Shown: positions 50,301 through 61,624 of the stretch, in pieces
Layout: every line of letters begins with the position of its first letter
How positions within the stretch are numbered: position 1 is the stretch's first letter
Source of the DNA: Paralichthys olivaceus
Taxonomy: Eukaryota > Chordata > Actinopteri > Pleuronectiformes > Paralichthyidae
Assembly (NCBI RefSeq): GCF_024713975.1
Contig: NC_091113.1
Coordinates: forward strand, 9,002,501-9,066,500
Direction of reading: 5' to 3'
DNA length: 64,000 bases
The notes under the pieces: model-generated
Told to the model about the DNA's origin: nothing
The model's database searches: none
The model's input: the letters and a program-made list of their open reading frames with translations, nothing else
Program-made: the position numbers and the translations under genes

Positions 50301-53300
50301 ATTCGGGATGATGGTGTGCAACCGGAGTCGAGCATTCCATGACCACATACAACAGCTGCTCTCTCGTGTGTGTGTGTGTGTGTGTGTGCCACGGGGAATC
50401 AAAGTCTCTATATACCCGGTGAGGTGGAGCTACTGATAGGGTACTTTCGTCATCGGCCTGCAGTCAGTCTGGAGCACGTTTCCTGACACCTGACTTATCG
50501 TTGGCCATTACTGTAAAGCAGCTCGGCTCCAGAGGGGAAACCCATTAGTGGAGACTGATATCTGGATGTGATATGTCAGAGGCCGAGCAGATTACACCCT
50601 TAATTAACCTCTGCAGGTATTCAACTCACGCCATCGCACTGAGGAGAACTGCCTCAACAGTGGCCACAATCTGACGCCCTCTGCGCTCCCCACAATGCAA
50701 CATACAGCTCAGTTAAAGGTCATGCTCACTAGGCCCAGGCAAAGATACAGTAAAACAAGGCAGAGCTCTGTCTGTATCTGTCTTGCAATAAGTGAAAATG
50801 TAAAAGTTTCAAAACATTTAAACTTAAATGAAGTTTGGTGAGGATTTCATTATTTTGTCAGTAAATCTAATATCACAAAGCAGCTGGAATCCTTGTAAGC
50901 AAGAAACCATCTTTTCAGGCTCCAAGCTACTTGTTTTTGGACCAATTACATGAAATAACAGAAACCATCTTTACTTTTGGGGAGCACATGTGTCGTCCAC
51001 CTTTATGTACAGTCTATGTTTATACAGAAGTTCAGACTTTTCTCAGCGGAAAAGATGAAATTGCTCTTTTCCAAATGTGATCGCTGGTGAGATCATCCAG
51101 TCACACGCCAGTATTTTTTTTAAGTACCAAAGAAAAAGAAAAAAAAGTTCTACTGGCTGCGGGTCACCAGGTATCCACCAGTTTACTTTTACCTCACGGT
51201 GACTTTGTCATAATTAGAAATCATCACCTTCCTTTGACCTCAACAGCAGTTTCAACCCACCAAAAAAAGCATTTCCAGACAAAACGCAAACAAGCACTCT
51301 GTTCTGGGCCTTTTATTCCCATCATATATATTTGCTAGAAGAAGAAAAAGTTTCAAAAATGGATATCAGGGAGTTGAAACTGCAAAAAACTTCAAGAAAT
51401 GGAGAAACCAAAACCAAAACTGACCACTTGACCTCTGGTTTGGACAGTTTCTGTGACATTTCAAGGGGTTGCTGAGGACACATGACCTTTAATTCAGTGT
51501 CTCAGATCTGCCTGTGATAAAAATCCTCTGATGACCCTGTAGGCTGATCTCCTGCTATTCCATTACCTGGATGTAGGCCAGGTATGTTTGTGTGTACGCT
51601 CCCGAAATAGTTCCATGTGTGAGAGGAATGAAGGCCGGGATGGCGACGGAAAGTTCTGAGTACGCTCTTGTCATCACGTTACTGTTAATGTGAGGTTAAA
51701 CAAGGAAAGTGTGACTTCCTGCCATCCTCTAGAGTGAAGCACAACACTTTTGTCAGATTAGTTTGTGGGTGTGTTGGTTTTAGGGGGATTCCTGCAGGAG
51801 TTAAATCGTCTCCTCTCAGTGTGACGTGACTGGAGGTTAATCATCTCTTTGGTAACCTACCCAACCGATGGAATTCCCAGGGCGGCCGCCGGCCCATCTC
51901 CTAACTTGCCCTGCATCCGCATCATTTCTTTGACAGTCTCCGGAGAGTAGAGGCCAATTGGGCAATTGTACTGCCCCCGCTGGCTCGGTGTAGACACGGC
52001 AGCTGTTGTGGAGGAGGCAGGGGCTTTGACCGGGGTTGAGAGGAGGTCGGGATCTTTTTTGGGGTAATCCCACTCTGAGGGATTTTTATCCTGGAAAATT
52101 CCATCGGACACTGACATTTAAATTTGAACTTCACCAAAATGTTTAGGCCTGATCTCTTCCTCCATCTTTTACAACTCTTTAAAAAAAAGATGGGAACACG
52201 TCCAGTTAGACATCAAGAAAAAAGGCTTTAAATCAAAACGAGGGAGCGGTGACCTCTGAACTCCCTGCAGGTGCACTGTGAATACTTTACACTAGAGGGC
52301 AGCAGCGTACTGCCTGATGGCCTCATTAAAGCCGTGTACAGATTCTCACAAAGGACAAGAGCACAAAACAGACAGACAAGTGTACAATGATGTACATGTG
52401 TGCAGAGAATAACTGGAATTTTACGTGTATACATGTGTATCTTTAAGGATATGTGGGTTTATATACCTTCTGGTGAGGGATGATTGGCATAGGTGAGTCC
52501 ATTCTTGGAGTTGCTGTGGGAACCGGTGCAGGGCGTCTTGACCTGTTGATTCGACAGCAAAATATATGCCTTTAAAAATATCTTCAAATTTTCTATTATT
52601 TCAAAAGTTTCCCTCTACTCATATGTCTTTTTATTCTCAGTCTTTCTCAGATGGTTGCAGTATGTTGATTTTCACATTCATCAGTTTGTCTGTCCTCATA
52701 AGTAAGATTTTGTGACATCACAAATAGTTTGGGAGCCAATTCTGAACCAGTATGTGGACTGGAAACTTGATGCCTCCCGTTGGACATACAGCGAAAATAA
52801 GTGTGACCAGCAGTGAGACTTTTAAAGGAAAATATATTTGCATATTCACTTGATGAGGGAGTAGATCTGCTATTATATACTTAATTTTACTAAACAGGCA
52901 CAAATGATTCAATGCAGAGTAATTTCATGTCTGTCTGAAGCAGCATGTGTGTCTATTTTTAACACGTTGACTTTCTCTTAAAATGCTCACACAAATGATT
53001 CCGGTATGTTGGATGTTCTTTCTGCATCATCTACTTAATTCTGCGTGTGTCAGGTTTTTTAATGTAAGCGTGTGCTTGTTGTTTACTTCTGCATGGTGAG
53101 GGCCAGTTTGGTGGTGGCGGACTTGATCTTGTTCTGGGCCTCCAGGTGCGTCATCCCGTCAGTGCTCGCACCATCAATGGCTGAGATGATGTCGCCCTGG
53201 GCCAGGCTGCCACCCGCCGCCTTGCTGCCTGGGGTTATCTATGGAGGAGGTCAACAGGGAGCACTGACACAGATACCTCAGGAACCACACAAGCTAAAGT

Positions 53301-56300
53301 GAAAACCACGTGAAGTTTACACGAATATACATGCTACAGAGTGAGCAGATAATTTCAACATGCTGAAAGAGCTTTGCTGTAAATCAGGGAAAATTAAAAT
53401 GCAAATCAAAATCTTTTTTTTTTGTGTATTTTGCCTCACACCCTCGAATCTAAACAGCTTTACAGCTCAGCTAATGTGTGATTTCCCCCATTTACGCTGT
53501 GAATGTAACTGCTCAGTAGATAAAGCTTAAAGGGAGAGAAGAGAAAAGTTAATGAAGCAAAATAAACGAATCCATCCGATTTGCAGATGAAGAGGCTGGA
53601 TAAGAATCTCTTCGTTAGTCTGAGCGATAGAGTGGAGCTGCATTTTATCTGAGAGTGGAACGAGTCTCCACAGCAACACACGAGGCTCTTTATCACGGTC
53701 ACGAACGAGCAGAGAATCAGCAGGATTTCTAATGAAATAAGACGTAAGAGGTGCAGGACAGAATTATCTTAAATCTAACGTCAATGATGCATATGCAAAA
53801 ATGTGGGAATCCAGAGCTGCAGGATAAAGCAGGCTGAGGAGAGGGGGAGAAATAAATGCACAGCTGGGTCACTGCATCAAACTGTGATGGTGAAATTCAA
53901 GAAACATTTTGGATTTTATGTGAACCCTCACCTCGCATTAACCTTCAGGCTGATACATATTTTTCTGGCTGTGCTACAAAAGCAGACTTTAGTGTTTAAA
54001 CTCCACAGAAAGGTTTAACTGAGCTCAGGGGCCTTGAGGTGTACACTGATGGGTCTAGGCTTACAGTCGACTTGTTAAAGAGTTAAAATAAGCAATGCTG
54101 TTGATGCCTGCGGCTTCACTATGATTGACCCCAGCCCACTCCCCAAACACACACACACACACACTTGCTGCTGACATTCATACACAACTTCCTTGATTCT
54201 GTTTTCTGTTTACATTAAGTACAGTCCTATCTTCGTATGTGAATTCCAGTCGTCATGCGTCTATGAGTGTGTGTTTCCATGTGTTATGGTAGAAAGGCAT
54301 GTGGACAGCAGGCGTGGGGGAAACCTATTTCTGCACGCCTCAGTGTAATCAAACACACATTTAGTTACATATGTGGACACATGATAGCCACTCTGTCATG
54401 CATGTTTCATACATAACAAATATTTCAGAGAACAAAGAGAATGAAGATGTTGGAGAGTTTTGGAGTTTCAGTGAATTGTTTCTTGCGTGTTTTATAATAT
54501 AAGCAATTTTAGATTGATCAAATGCATTAGCTATGTCGATAAAAAAAGACTAAGTCTGGTTATTTTCTCACTCTTTCCACGCTCAGGACGGAAGCCAACC
54601 AGAGAGCAGAGAGCAGAGAGCTGCTTTTATTCTCATGGGAGAATGTAAATGGACTGGAATGACATTGGTAACACATGTTAAGGAAGTAAGGATTGGGGGT
54701 ACTACTGTATATTGACAGGTTTTTCGAATTTAAACTATAACTGACTGTACTGCAGCAAACCAGTTTGCCTCCTCACATATTTAACGGCTGACGACTCCAC
54801 TTGACTAACAAGATCTGAGGATCTTCATTCCACTTTCCTTTCTTAGGTCTTGGCAAAACTAGGCTGAAATCCAAACCGTGGCGGCGTCAAACTGTAAAGA
54901 CACACAGACTTGTCATGTAAAGCTGCAGTGTTTTATGTTAACCTGCTGGAACCGATCATGACCTCACAATCCAACGTTACAGTGTCACACCAGACATGGA
55001 TCAAAGCTCCCACCCCATTGGTCGGCTAAAGACTGGAACCAATGACAAACCAACATACATCTGGAGCTGTGAATCAATACAACACCGACTGATCAGCAGC
55101 CGAGCATCAATCTATCTCCTCTGCCTAAATCCGTCCATCCGTTCCGCCACAGTGACACCCTGATGTCCCCTCAGGAGCGGATCCAGAGGCTGAAACCGAA
55201 ACTGACTTTAAGCGAAAAGTAAAGCTTACTAAAGGTAACACAAGTCGCCATTAGCTTCCTCACTCCCCTCACTGCCTTTCTGTCCCATTCCCACCCCTCT
55301 CCATCTATCCACCTCTCCTGCAATGCTATTTAAAGGAAATGCTGTAAATACACCAGCAGTCCTGCCAGAGAGCGAGAGAGAGGCCCTGTCTTTCTGCTGC
55401 AGAACTTAAACTAATCTTCTGTTTGTAGAGCAACAGTGTATTCTTTATTTAAACTTATGCTTGAGAATGTTTTATGGTCAGAAAATAGAACTAATACATT
55501 TCTGTCACAATAAATCTGGTTTCTTTGGGTTGTAGTCTGAAATTTTGTTTCATTTAGTTTTTAAAAGATTTGATAGTTAAAATAACCAAATCAGTCTTAA
55601 TACTGTGAATAATTTGACTCCTCTGAAATAAAAAGTCGTTCAGCTTTCATATCTTCAATTTAAACTTAAATGTGGGGGGTGGAGGGGAGATATGTGAGTA
55701 AGTGTTGGTTGTATTTGATCAATTTTTCATGTACAATTTTCATGAAAACTAACAACAGCTAAAGTTAATTAATGCGGCAGCAACTCTGATCCAGGAAAAA
55801 AGTATTCCCGTGTCTTCAACTGCTCTATTCTAGATATCTCTCTGGAGATTATCTGAGGCTCCCTGTCATCATCGTCATGTCAAGCAACATTACATAACCT
55901 CTGCTCAACCACTGCTCAGACACACACGAACACACACACATGTTACACACATATGCACAGACACAAGCTTGAGGAAAGTTAGAACATGCAAAATATTGTT
56001 GCCCAAACAGGCAAATATGATAAAGAGTTTTGTTTTTAAAAGTTTAATCTAAGTTGCATATGATTGTTTGGAGTGAATATATTTTACAGTGTAAGGGTCC
56101 GTTAATTAACTGGCTGCACCTTCAATAATTTAAATGCCAATACAGTTGTTAGATATCACCTGGACGTCAAATAAAAACATGAACTTTTCAACATAATACA
56201 TTTTTTTTATGATACACCTACACATCTTTTCACCTGCAAATCACCAAAACTGGTTATACGCTGATATTCTAGAAGAAAAACATGATTAAATAATACAAAA

Positions 56301-56682
56301 TCATAGTTAAAGGGGTCATTTATGTATGAGGTTTGGATTATTGTGCATATTTTTCTTTTCTTTTCTTTGAGTGGATCAGTCTGATATCAGTGTGGCATAG
56401 TCTGTGCTGGAATCCCTGATTTCTGTCATGTTTATCATTTGTGACACTTCCCACGAATGGTTACATTGTCACAGCAGATTATTAATGCACCATTGATTGT
56501 GAGCTATATTGTCAATGTCACACTGCTTATAGCTTTCTGTTTGTTTGTTAGTTGCTTTGTCACAACAAATCTGACTCCGTCCTTACCCTGGAGATGGTGA
56601 GGGGCATGTTGAAGTCCTTCCCCCCCTGTAGTCTGAAGCCCCATGGAGCAGGGCCATTCAGAGTCACTGTGTAAGTACTCAT
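44368..56682 (-). CDS. ldb3: LIM domain-binding 3 (ZASP/Cypher), PDZ-ZM short form
   Basis: Z-disc scaffold of striated muscle that binds alpha-actinin through its PDZ domain and ZM motif. Exons in transcript order: 56682-56587, 53238-53087, 52542-52467, then either 52090-51861 (skeletal-type) or 49356-49334 plus 48095-47898 (cardiac-type), then 45438-45269, 45120-45084, 44464-44368. Both routes stay in frame: 285 and 282 residues. The first two exons give the PDZ domain ([59 protein letters not shown]). Exon 3 encodes [13 protein letters not shown] to MPIIPHQK. The shared exon has [19 protein letters not shown] and [15 protein letters not shown]. The last exon ends [20 protein letters not shown], then VQE and a stop, as in the known short LDB3 isoforms. 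Mammalian long isoforms continue into three LIM domains; none is found before sncg. Gene order supports the identity. Confidence 0.94.
44640..44860. repeat. Interspersed repeat cluster in ldb3 intron
   Basis: TTTTGGGGAGCCATCATGCC and ATACAGTCTATGG (family of the element at 45725-46069) are followed by AGCTTAGCTTAGTTTAGCAT (family seen at 3720-3880). Ends are unclear. Confidence 0.55.
45715..46079. mobile_element. MITE-like element, 345 bp, with 10-bp target site duplication
   Basis: Element 45725-46069. Its left end GAGACTGTATATATAGATG and the reverse complement of its right end (TAGACGGTATATGAAGATG) match as imperfect terminal inverted repeats of about 19 bases. Perfect direct repeats ATCACACCCA flank it at 45715-45724 and 46070-46079. 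No open reading frame of note, so it is non-autonomous. The 9-10 bp duplication would suit a Mutator-like element; class unproven. Confidence 0.75.
47335..47400. repeat. Fragment of the 45725-46069 element family
   Basis: GCTCACGTTGTCCATCTTTA followed by TTTACAGTCTATGAC matches the right end of the complete element. Confidence 0.6.
47898..48095 (-). other. ldb3: ldb3 cardiac-type ZM exon
   Basis: Encodes [20 protein letters not shown], then KPIEV and [20 protein letters not shown], the exon used in heart isoforms of LDB3 in mammals. It begins with a single base that completes a codon and ends with two bases of the next, so it joins the shared exon at 45438 in frame. The acceptor is AAAAG with no other AG for 150 bases upstream. 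Confidence 0.9.
49334..49356 (-). other. ldb3: ldb3 23-nt microexon (cardiac route)
   Basis: Flanked by the acceptor GTGTTTCAG and the donor GTCAGT. It encodes VIANTAA plus two bases. Joined to the cardiac-type exon it gives [17 protein letters not shown], which aligns with the start of the human cardiac exon (VVVNSPANADY...FNP). It converts phase 0 of exon 3 to the phase the cardiac exon needs. Confidence 0.8.
50955..51020. repeat. Fragment of the 45725-46069 element family
   Basis: TTTACTTTTGGGGAGCACAT, then GTCGTCCACCTTTATGTACA and GTCTATG match the right end of the complete element. Confidence 0.6.
51861..52090 (-). other. ldb3: ldb3 skeletal-type ZM exon
   Basis: Follows the acceptor AATTTTCCAG and starts [17 protein letters not shown]. 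It holds the ZM-like motif [19 protein letters not shown] and ends GIPSVG with two bases over, before GTAGGT. It matches the skeletal ZM exon of LDB3 (QYNNPIGLYSAETLREM). Confidence 0.88.
54030..56586. other. ldb3: Intron 2 of ldb3 (coding introns counted from ATG), no exon seen
   Basis: This is the distal part of the intron between the two PDZ exons (53239-56586). It is AT-rich with a short CA run at about 54150 and no recognisable exon or repeat of known family. Confidence 0.5.
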
Positions 56683-56908
56683 CTTCGGTGTCAACACTCC
56701 CCCTGACAACGACTCCCGGTGGCCGTGTGGTTTCTACTCCTGCTTGCCGTGCCCTTGCTCTCCGTCCTCCCCTGGTATCCTTTTGACCCGACCGGCAAAT
56801 CCTCCGTCAGCCCTGCTTCAAGACTGTCTCTCCCTGTCTGCTCCCAGCTCTCAGGACTAACACTCTGGGGTTGGTGGGTAGGTGGGTGGGTCAGGTGCTG
56901 TGGAACCT
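56587..56908 (-). other. ldb3: ldb3 exon with 5' UTR and start codon
   Basis: A pyrimidine/TG-rich tract ending in TTTGTCACAG gives an acceptor just above 56908. The exon runs to the donor GTAAGG below 56587. The ATG at 56682-56680 has A at -3 and begins [11 protein letters not shown], the family N-terminus. The 5' limit is inferred. Confidence 0.6.
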
Positions 56909-57154
56909 CTGTGACAAACACACACACACACACACACATAAACGCAGGGACACACACATAGGCATGCATTCATGCACACAAATACACACGGGTACACATA
57001 TGTGTAGACAGACACACATGTACAGAGAACCAAGCTCAGGCACGCCCCAAAAAAACTCCTGAAGCTCCGTCTCCTCTAATCAATAACTTTCTCTACAAAC
57101 CTCAACTCTGGGAAAGTGCAAACTCTCAAAAATCAACACAAAAGTTAATCTTAC

Positions 57155-57225
57155 GATGGAGAAGAGTTTCTTGCCTGCAGGGTTGCTGAGGGTGAGGGAC
57201 AGACAGACTAAGAATAGCTGGAGCG
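57155..57225 (-). other. ldb3: Inferred non-coding first exon of ldb3
   Basis: On the - strand a GTAAGA donor follows CCATC at 57155. The start is placed only by distance (about 25-30 bases) from the TTATAA core at 57251-57256. There is no transcript evidence. Confidence 0.4.
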
Positions 57226-57248
57226 AGCAGAGGCACAGGGGCCCTGGG

Positions 57249-57258
57249 CCTTATAAGG
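57249..57258 (-). promoter_or_regulatory. ldb3: CArG box (SRF site) overlapping a TATA-like core, ldb3 promoter
   Basis: CCTTATAAGG fits CC(A/T)6GG exactly and is palindromic within GGCCTTATAAGGCC. About 31 bases downstream on the - strand is CTATTCTTAG (57208-57217), one base off the MEF2 consensus. SRF and MEF2 sites are expected for a muscle Z-disc gene. Confidence 0.6.
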
Positions 57259-58019
57259 CCTGTAACACGAAGCCCCAGAATGCTTCACTGCCAATTCACA
57301 TCGCCAATATAGACCCCTCTTACTGCAACACATTCTCCCTCACTCTCCCTCTCTCTCTCTCTGTGCGTTTGCCAACACCCTATTATCCGTGCCGCGTCCT
57401 GATGTCATCCACTTTTCAGTCTTGCAGTCCTTCGCTTGGCTCGAGGAAGGAAACAACAAATTACCCAGCTCTGATTCCAGAGAAACACCCCCACGAAACT
57501 TTTTCAAGTTGTCTGTCTGTGTGTGTGTGTGTGAGTGTGTGTGTGTGTGTGTGTGATTCCGGGAACTCCATTAGCAGCCAACCTTAATTGTGAAAAAGAC
57601 ACATGAGATAATGTTTGAGCCATCTATCAATCAATTAATCACTTTGGACAATGCTTATTAATACATATGGCTCCATATTGATGGCACTGTTATAGTTTTT
57701 GTTTCTGGTTTTGAAATGTTGGGATGTGGATTTGTTTTCTTGTCACGAGTTAGAGACGAAGATTTGGTGGAAATGGCTTCGACCTATTTTTTGTGTTTGG
57801 AATAAATAGTGTGTTCTCTTGCAGCATCTGGAAGCGTACCCCCGGTGGCACACTAACAACACTTCAATACAACATTCAGCCATGTCAACTCACTGCACAC
57901 ACACAAACCCAGCATGTAGTTAGTGTTGCAACCATTATTGTTACAACACCTGCAATGTCTCGATCAGCCTGAGCAGCAGAGATTTATCACTACATATCTG
58001 TTGAGGCTTCATAGATTCA

Positions 58020-58245
58020 GTATCTCGCTGGCTCTGAGAATAAAGGAGAGTCTGGTTTGTTGTGGGTGGAGCCATTGGTCGAGAGTCAACTCTGGACAGG
58101 TTGCCAGGGCAGACATGCAGAGACAAACAACCATTCACTCTCACATTCACACCAGGGGACAATTTAGAGTCTCCAACTACATGGAGCAAACCCACACAAA
58201 CACAGGGAGAACATGCAAACTCCATACAAAAAGATCTTGGCAACA
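58020..58245. repeat. Interspersed repeat (ACAAACAACCATTCACTCTC family)
   Basis: Ordered phrases CAACCATTCACTCTCACATT, ACAATTTAGAGTCTCCAACT and CACAGGGAGAACATGCAAAC are those of a very common fish repeat. It is a diverged copy. The class was not assigned. Confidence 0.65.
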
Positions 58246-59362
58246 CGAGCTAAAAATGTGCTGGAGCTGTTTTTTCTGCACCTTTTTACATTCATCAGAT
58301 TAAAAGGTTTGTATTCATCACATCCACATCATCCACATCATGAAAAGTAATATGTAAAAACGTACTGACATGTTAAGTGATGAGTATGAAAACACTGAGC
58401 TGCAGCAACAAAAGCAACATGTACAATGTAAAGACAATAGAACTGAGTTTGCAATGTCAAACTTTCAAGGGTTTTTTCCCTCAAAGAGGCGACCCACACT
58501 AAGGTTTAAACAACGAGTACTATAGTGCAGCTCTTTGAATTTACTGTGCTAACAAGTGGAGAATTTTAAACATAATGCAAGAGAGATTATGAATGTTGGA
58601 ATAGGACGTAATTTACAGGGAAATCAAACCCAGTCTGTATAACCCCCCAATAATCATACCATCAAGGATTGAAAAAGATTGACCGTTATAAAACAATCTT
58701 ATTTGCAGCGACAATCTATAACTTTTTTCTTTTTAATGTGGCTACTTGGTCTACAAGCTACCTGGTATAATCTGGCAAATATGATACAGTGATTATTTCT
58801 ATGGTATATCAAGTTTTTTTTTTTTACCCATAATGTCTGAGTATTTGTCCTCTGGAACAGTTTCAAAGCTCAGAGTTTGTTCAGTGATTGTATCTTGGAT
58901 CGCGGTGTAAATAATAAAGTACTGAGACACTTATTGTGAGATAAAATTCTTTATACCAACACACACAAAATCAACAAGTGCCTGATGATGTAGCTGCCTT
59001 TATGAACATGTAGATACACAACTTCCTCAGGTAGAGGGTTGCTCAGTGTAAACTGTGCAATATGAATTTATTCATAAAACAGCCAAGAGCTGCAGCCGTT
59101 TTACAATATGTCCTCGATGGGGCTAGAGAATGTACTTGTGTTTAGGACGAGTGGACTGAAGGAGATTACGTTGTGTTGTACGTCACTGGCCCATGTACCT
59201 TTTTATTGTTTTTACTTGAGCTGTATTACTGTATAATAAGAGCTGATCTACAGCACAATGAAGCTCACAATTCCCCACGGACACATAAAATTAATCGGAA
59301 CGACGCAATCACAGTCATTTCTCTCATCAAAGACACACGAGCATGATTAAACACCAGAGATG

Positions 59363-59365
<3 letters not shown>

Positions 59366-59452
<87 letters not shown>
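59366..59452. repeat. Long (CA)n microsatellite
   Basis: About 86 bases of uninterrupted CA repeats. Confidence 0.97.
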
Positions 59453-59453
<1 letters not shown>

Positions 59454-60327
59454 GAAGGATGGCCAAAGAGCCAGCAGCCTCACTAATGTAATATTACCTC
59501 ATACAAGTCTCAGAGACATTGGACACACTGCACTGTAGCGATAATAAAATTCTGCCAGACCACAAAGAAATTCAATATTTAGTTCGAGGGAAAAACAGAA
59601 ACACACACAAAAAAAAACATTATTATTGAATGAAAACCAGAAAACCTGCCCCCTCTTTTTATGTGATTTCTCGATGTTTCCCTCTGGCTCTCAACATTCC
59701 CTTAAAATATACTATTGCTCATTTCATCACATAGTGTGTTGGTTTTTTCAATGATTTCTTTTTGTTCCCTTACCGTATAAAGTCTTTTTCCTCACGGTGT
59801 GTACTTCAATACACATTTGGTGTACTTATTCTTTACTTGAGCATTTCCATTCTGCAATATTGTATATTTCCACACAACATGTAGTAGTAAATGCAGTACA
59901 TCAATAAAAATAACAATATAATTATATTAATGTAAATACAACATGAGGATAAGGGGGCATTTTCCTGCAGAATTAATATTTTTTTAAGTTTAGGGCTTCG
60001 ATGTTTTCAGTAAATGTTTCTTTTACTGTAATTTAAAAGATATTTAAAATTTTAAAGTGGCTTTGCTGGTAGTTGAATATTTTTATATTGCAGTATTGCT
60101 ACTTTTAGTAATAATAATACTTCTATTCTTTACCATACATTGTGGAATCACTATACTTGAACTGTGCACATATGTGAACACAACCGACTTTGGGAAATAA
60201 TAATAACCTTGAATCCTATCACCAAAGCAAACTTGAAATAGAAACTGCACATGTGTAACGTAGTCACACTAACACTTAGTTTGTTTTGTTTTTTTTGTTT
60301 GGTTCCATGTCTCATCACTAACTCTCC

Positions 60328-60790
60328 TGTCATTTCAGGGCCTGCCCTTCTTCCTGCCTTGCTATCACGTCTTTTCCCTCACGTGGTTTTCCCCGCCCAC
60401 CTCCTCACCTGCAGTTCATTTGCTCATTAGTTCCTCAGTATAAATACCAGTCATTTTCACTCGCTCCCTGCCAGATTGTCTAGTGTGTTCTTGCCTAGCT
60501 ATCCTGTGTTATATTCTGTGTTCTTGCCTGCCTGTTCCTGACCTGACTGCTACCCTGCTTGGATTTTTGGATTCCCTTCTTGCCTGCCCCTTCGGATTTG
60601 TTTGCTGCACGGACTGATATCCTGGTTTTGACCTCTGCCTGTCTTTTCTCTGCCTGTCGGTGAATTATCCTGGTTTTGACCTCTGCCTGTCTTTTCTCTG
60701 CCTGTTGGTGAATAAACCACGTTGCCCACACTAAGACTGTCTGTTGGCGTGCTTTTGGGTTCTCCCTTGCCAGCACCAGTGTGCGTGACA
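60328..60790 (+). mobile_element. Probable solo LTR of a retrotransposon
   Basis: Starts TGTCATTTCAGGG and ends TGTGCGTGACA, giving TGTCA...TGACA ends. Inside are a TATAAATA box (60439-60446) and AATAAA (60711-60716), in the order expected of an LTR read on the + strand. A 48-base unit is tandemly duplicated (60621-60668 and 60669-60716). No gag-pol frame is adjacent, and I could not identify a clear target duplication, so ends are approximate. Confidence 0.55.
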
Positions 60791-61552
60791 ACATGTTTAA
60801 TTACTCTCCCACCCACTACTCTCTCAGATTGAGTTCTACTTCCCACCTCTACAGGGCGCCACTGTTCTGCCTTTCCAAAGCTAAAGAGCATGAGCAGGGT
60901 AATTCCCATCATATATAACATGTGACAGATGACATGTATCTGACATCAAGACGTTTCAGCTGTTATCTGCTGTGCTGCACGAGTCTGGAACGATCTTATC
61001 CATTCAGTTAACTGAGCCAATGATCTGTGAACAGATGCTGCATTAGGAGCTGCAATCACCATCATTATGTTGCCGCTCATCAATCAATGCCTGCATGTGG
61101 CCATACTTTATAAGTGACAAGATGACATTTTGTTTTTTGCCAAGTAAAGGTTACAAACAGTTTTTTTCAGAATTTTCTGATGTGTAATCAAGTAGTTGAT
61201 TGATAGAAATCGACAAGTTAACTTGGGTCTGGGAGCATGGCCACACCTCAACCACACCTCTAAAAACCTGTCAAGCTCCCATGTACCAGCTCGACCAATC
61301 ACACTCTTTATCTTTTGTGTTGACATTTTATAGACCAAATGATCAATTGAGAAAATAATCAGCAGTTTATTTCCACTGAAAATCATCATTAGTTGCAGAC
61401 AGAGTTTAAAGAAAAAGCCTTTTGACTGATAAATAACCACCAGTTGTGCAGATTTTAACCCTTTTATTTAGAAAAATAAATAAAAACAACACAAAACGTT
61501 TTGTTCCAAAAAAACAAAATCAGGAAACCATCACATCATTAAATCATCACTT

Positions 61553-61583
<31 letters not shown>

Positions 61584-61624
61584 TACATATATATATATGT
61601 ATATACTGTATACATATATATAAT
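61553..61624. repeat. AT-rich palindromic tract
   Basis: (TA)n is followed by TACTGTATACATATATATAT, then ATGTATATACTGTATACATA. Self-complementary over most of its length, with TACTGTATACATATATATA-type units repeated twice. Confidence 0.85.
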
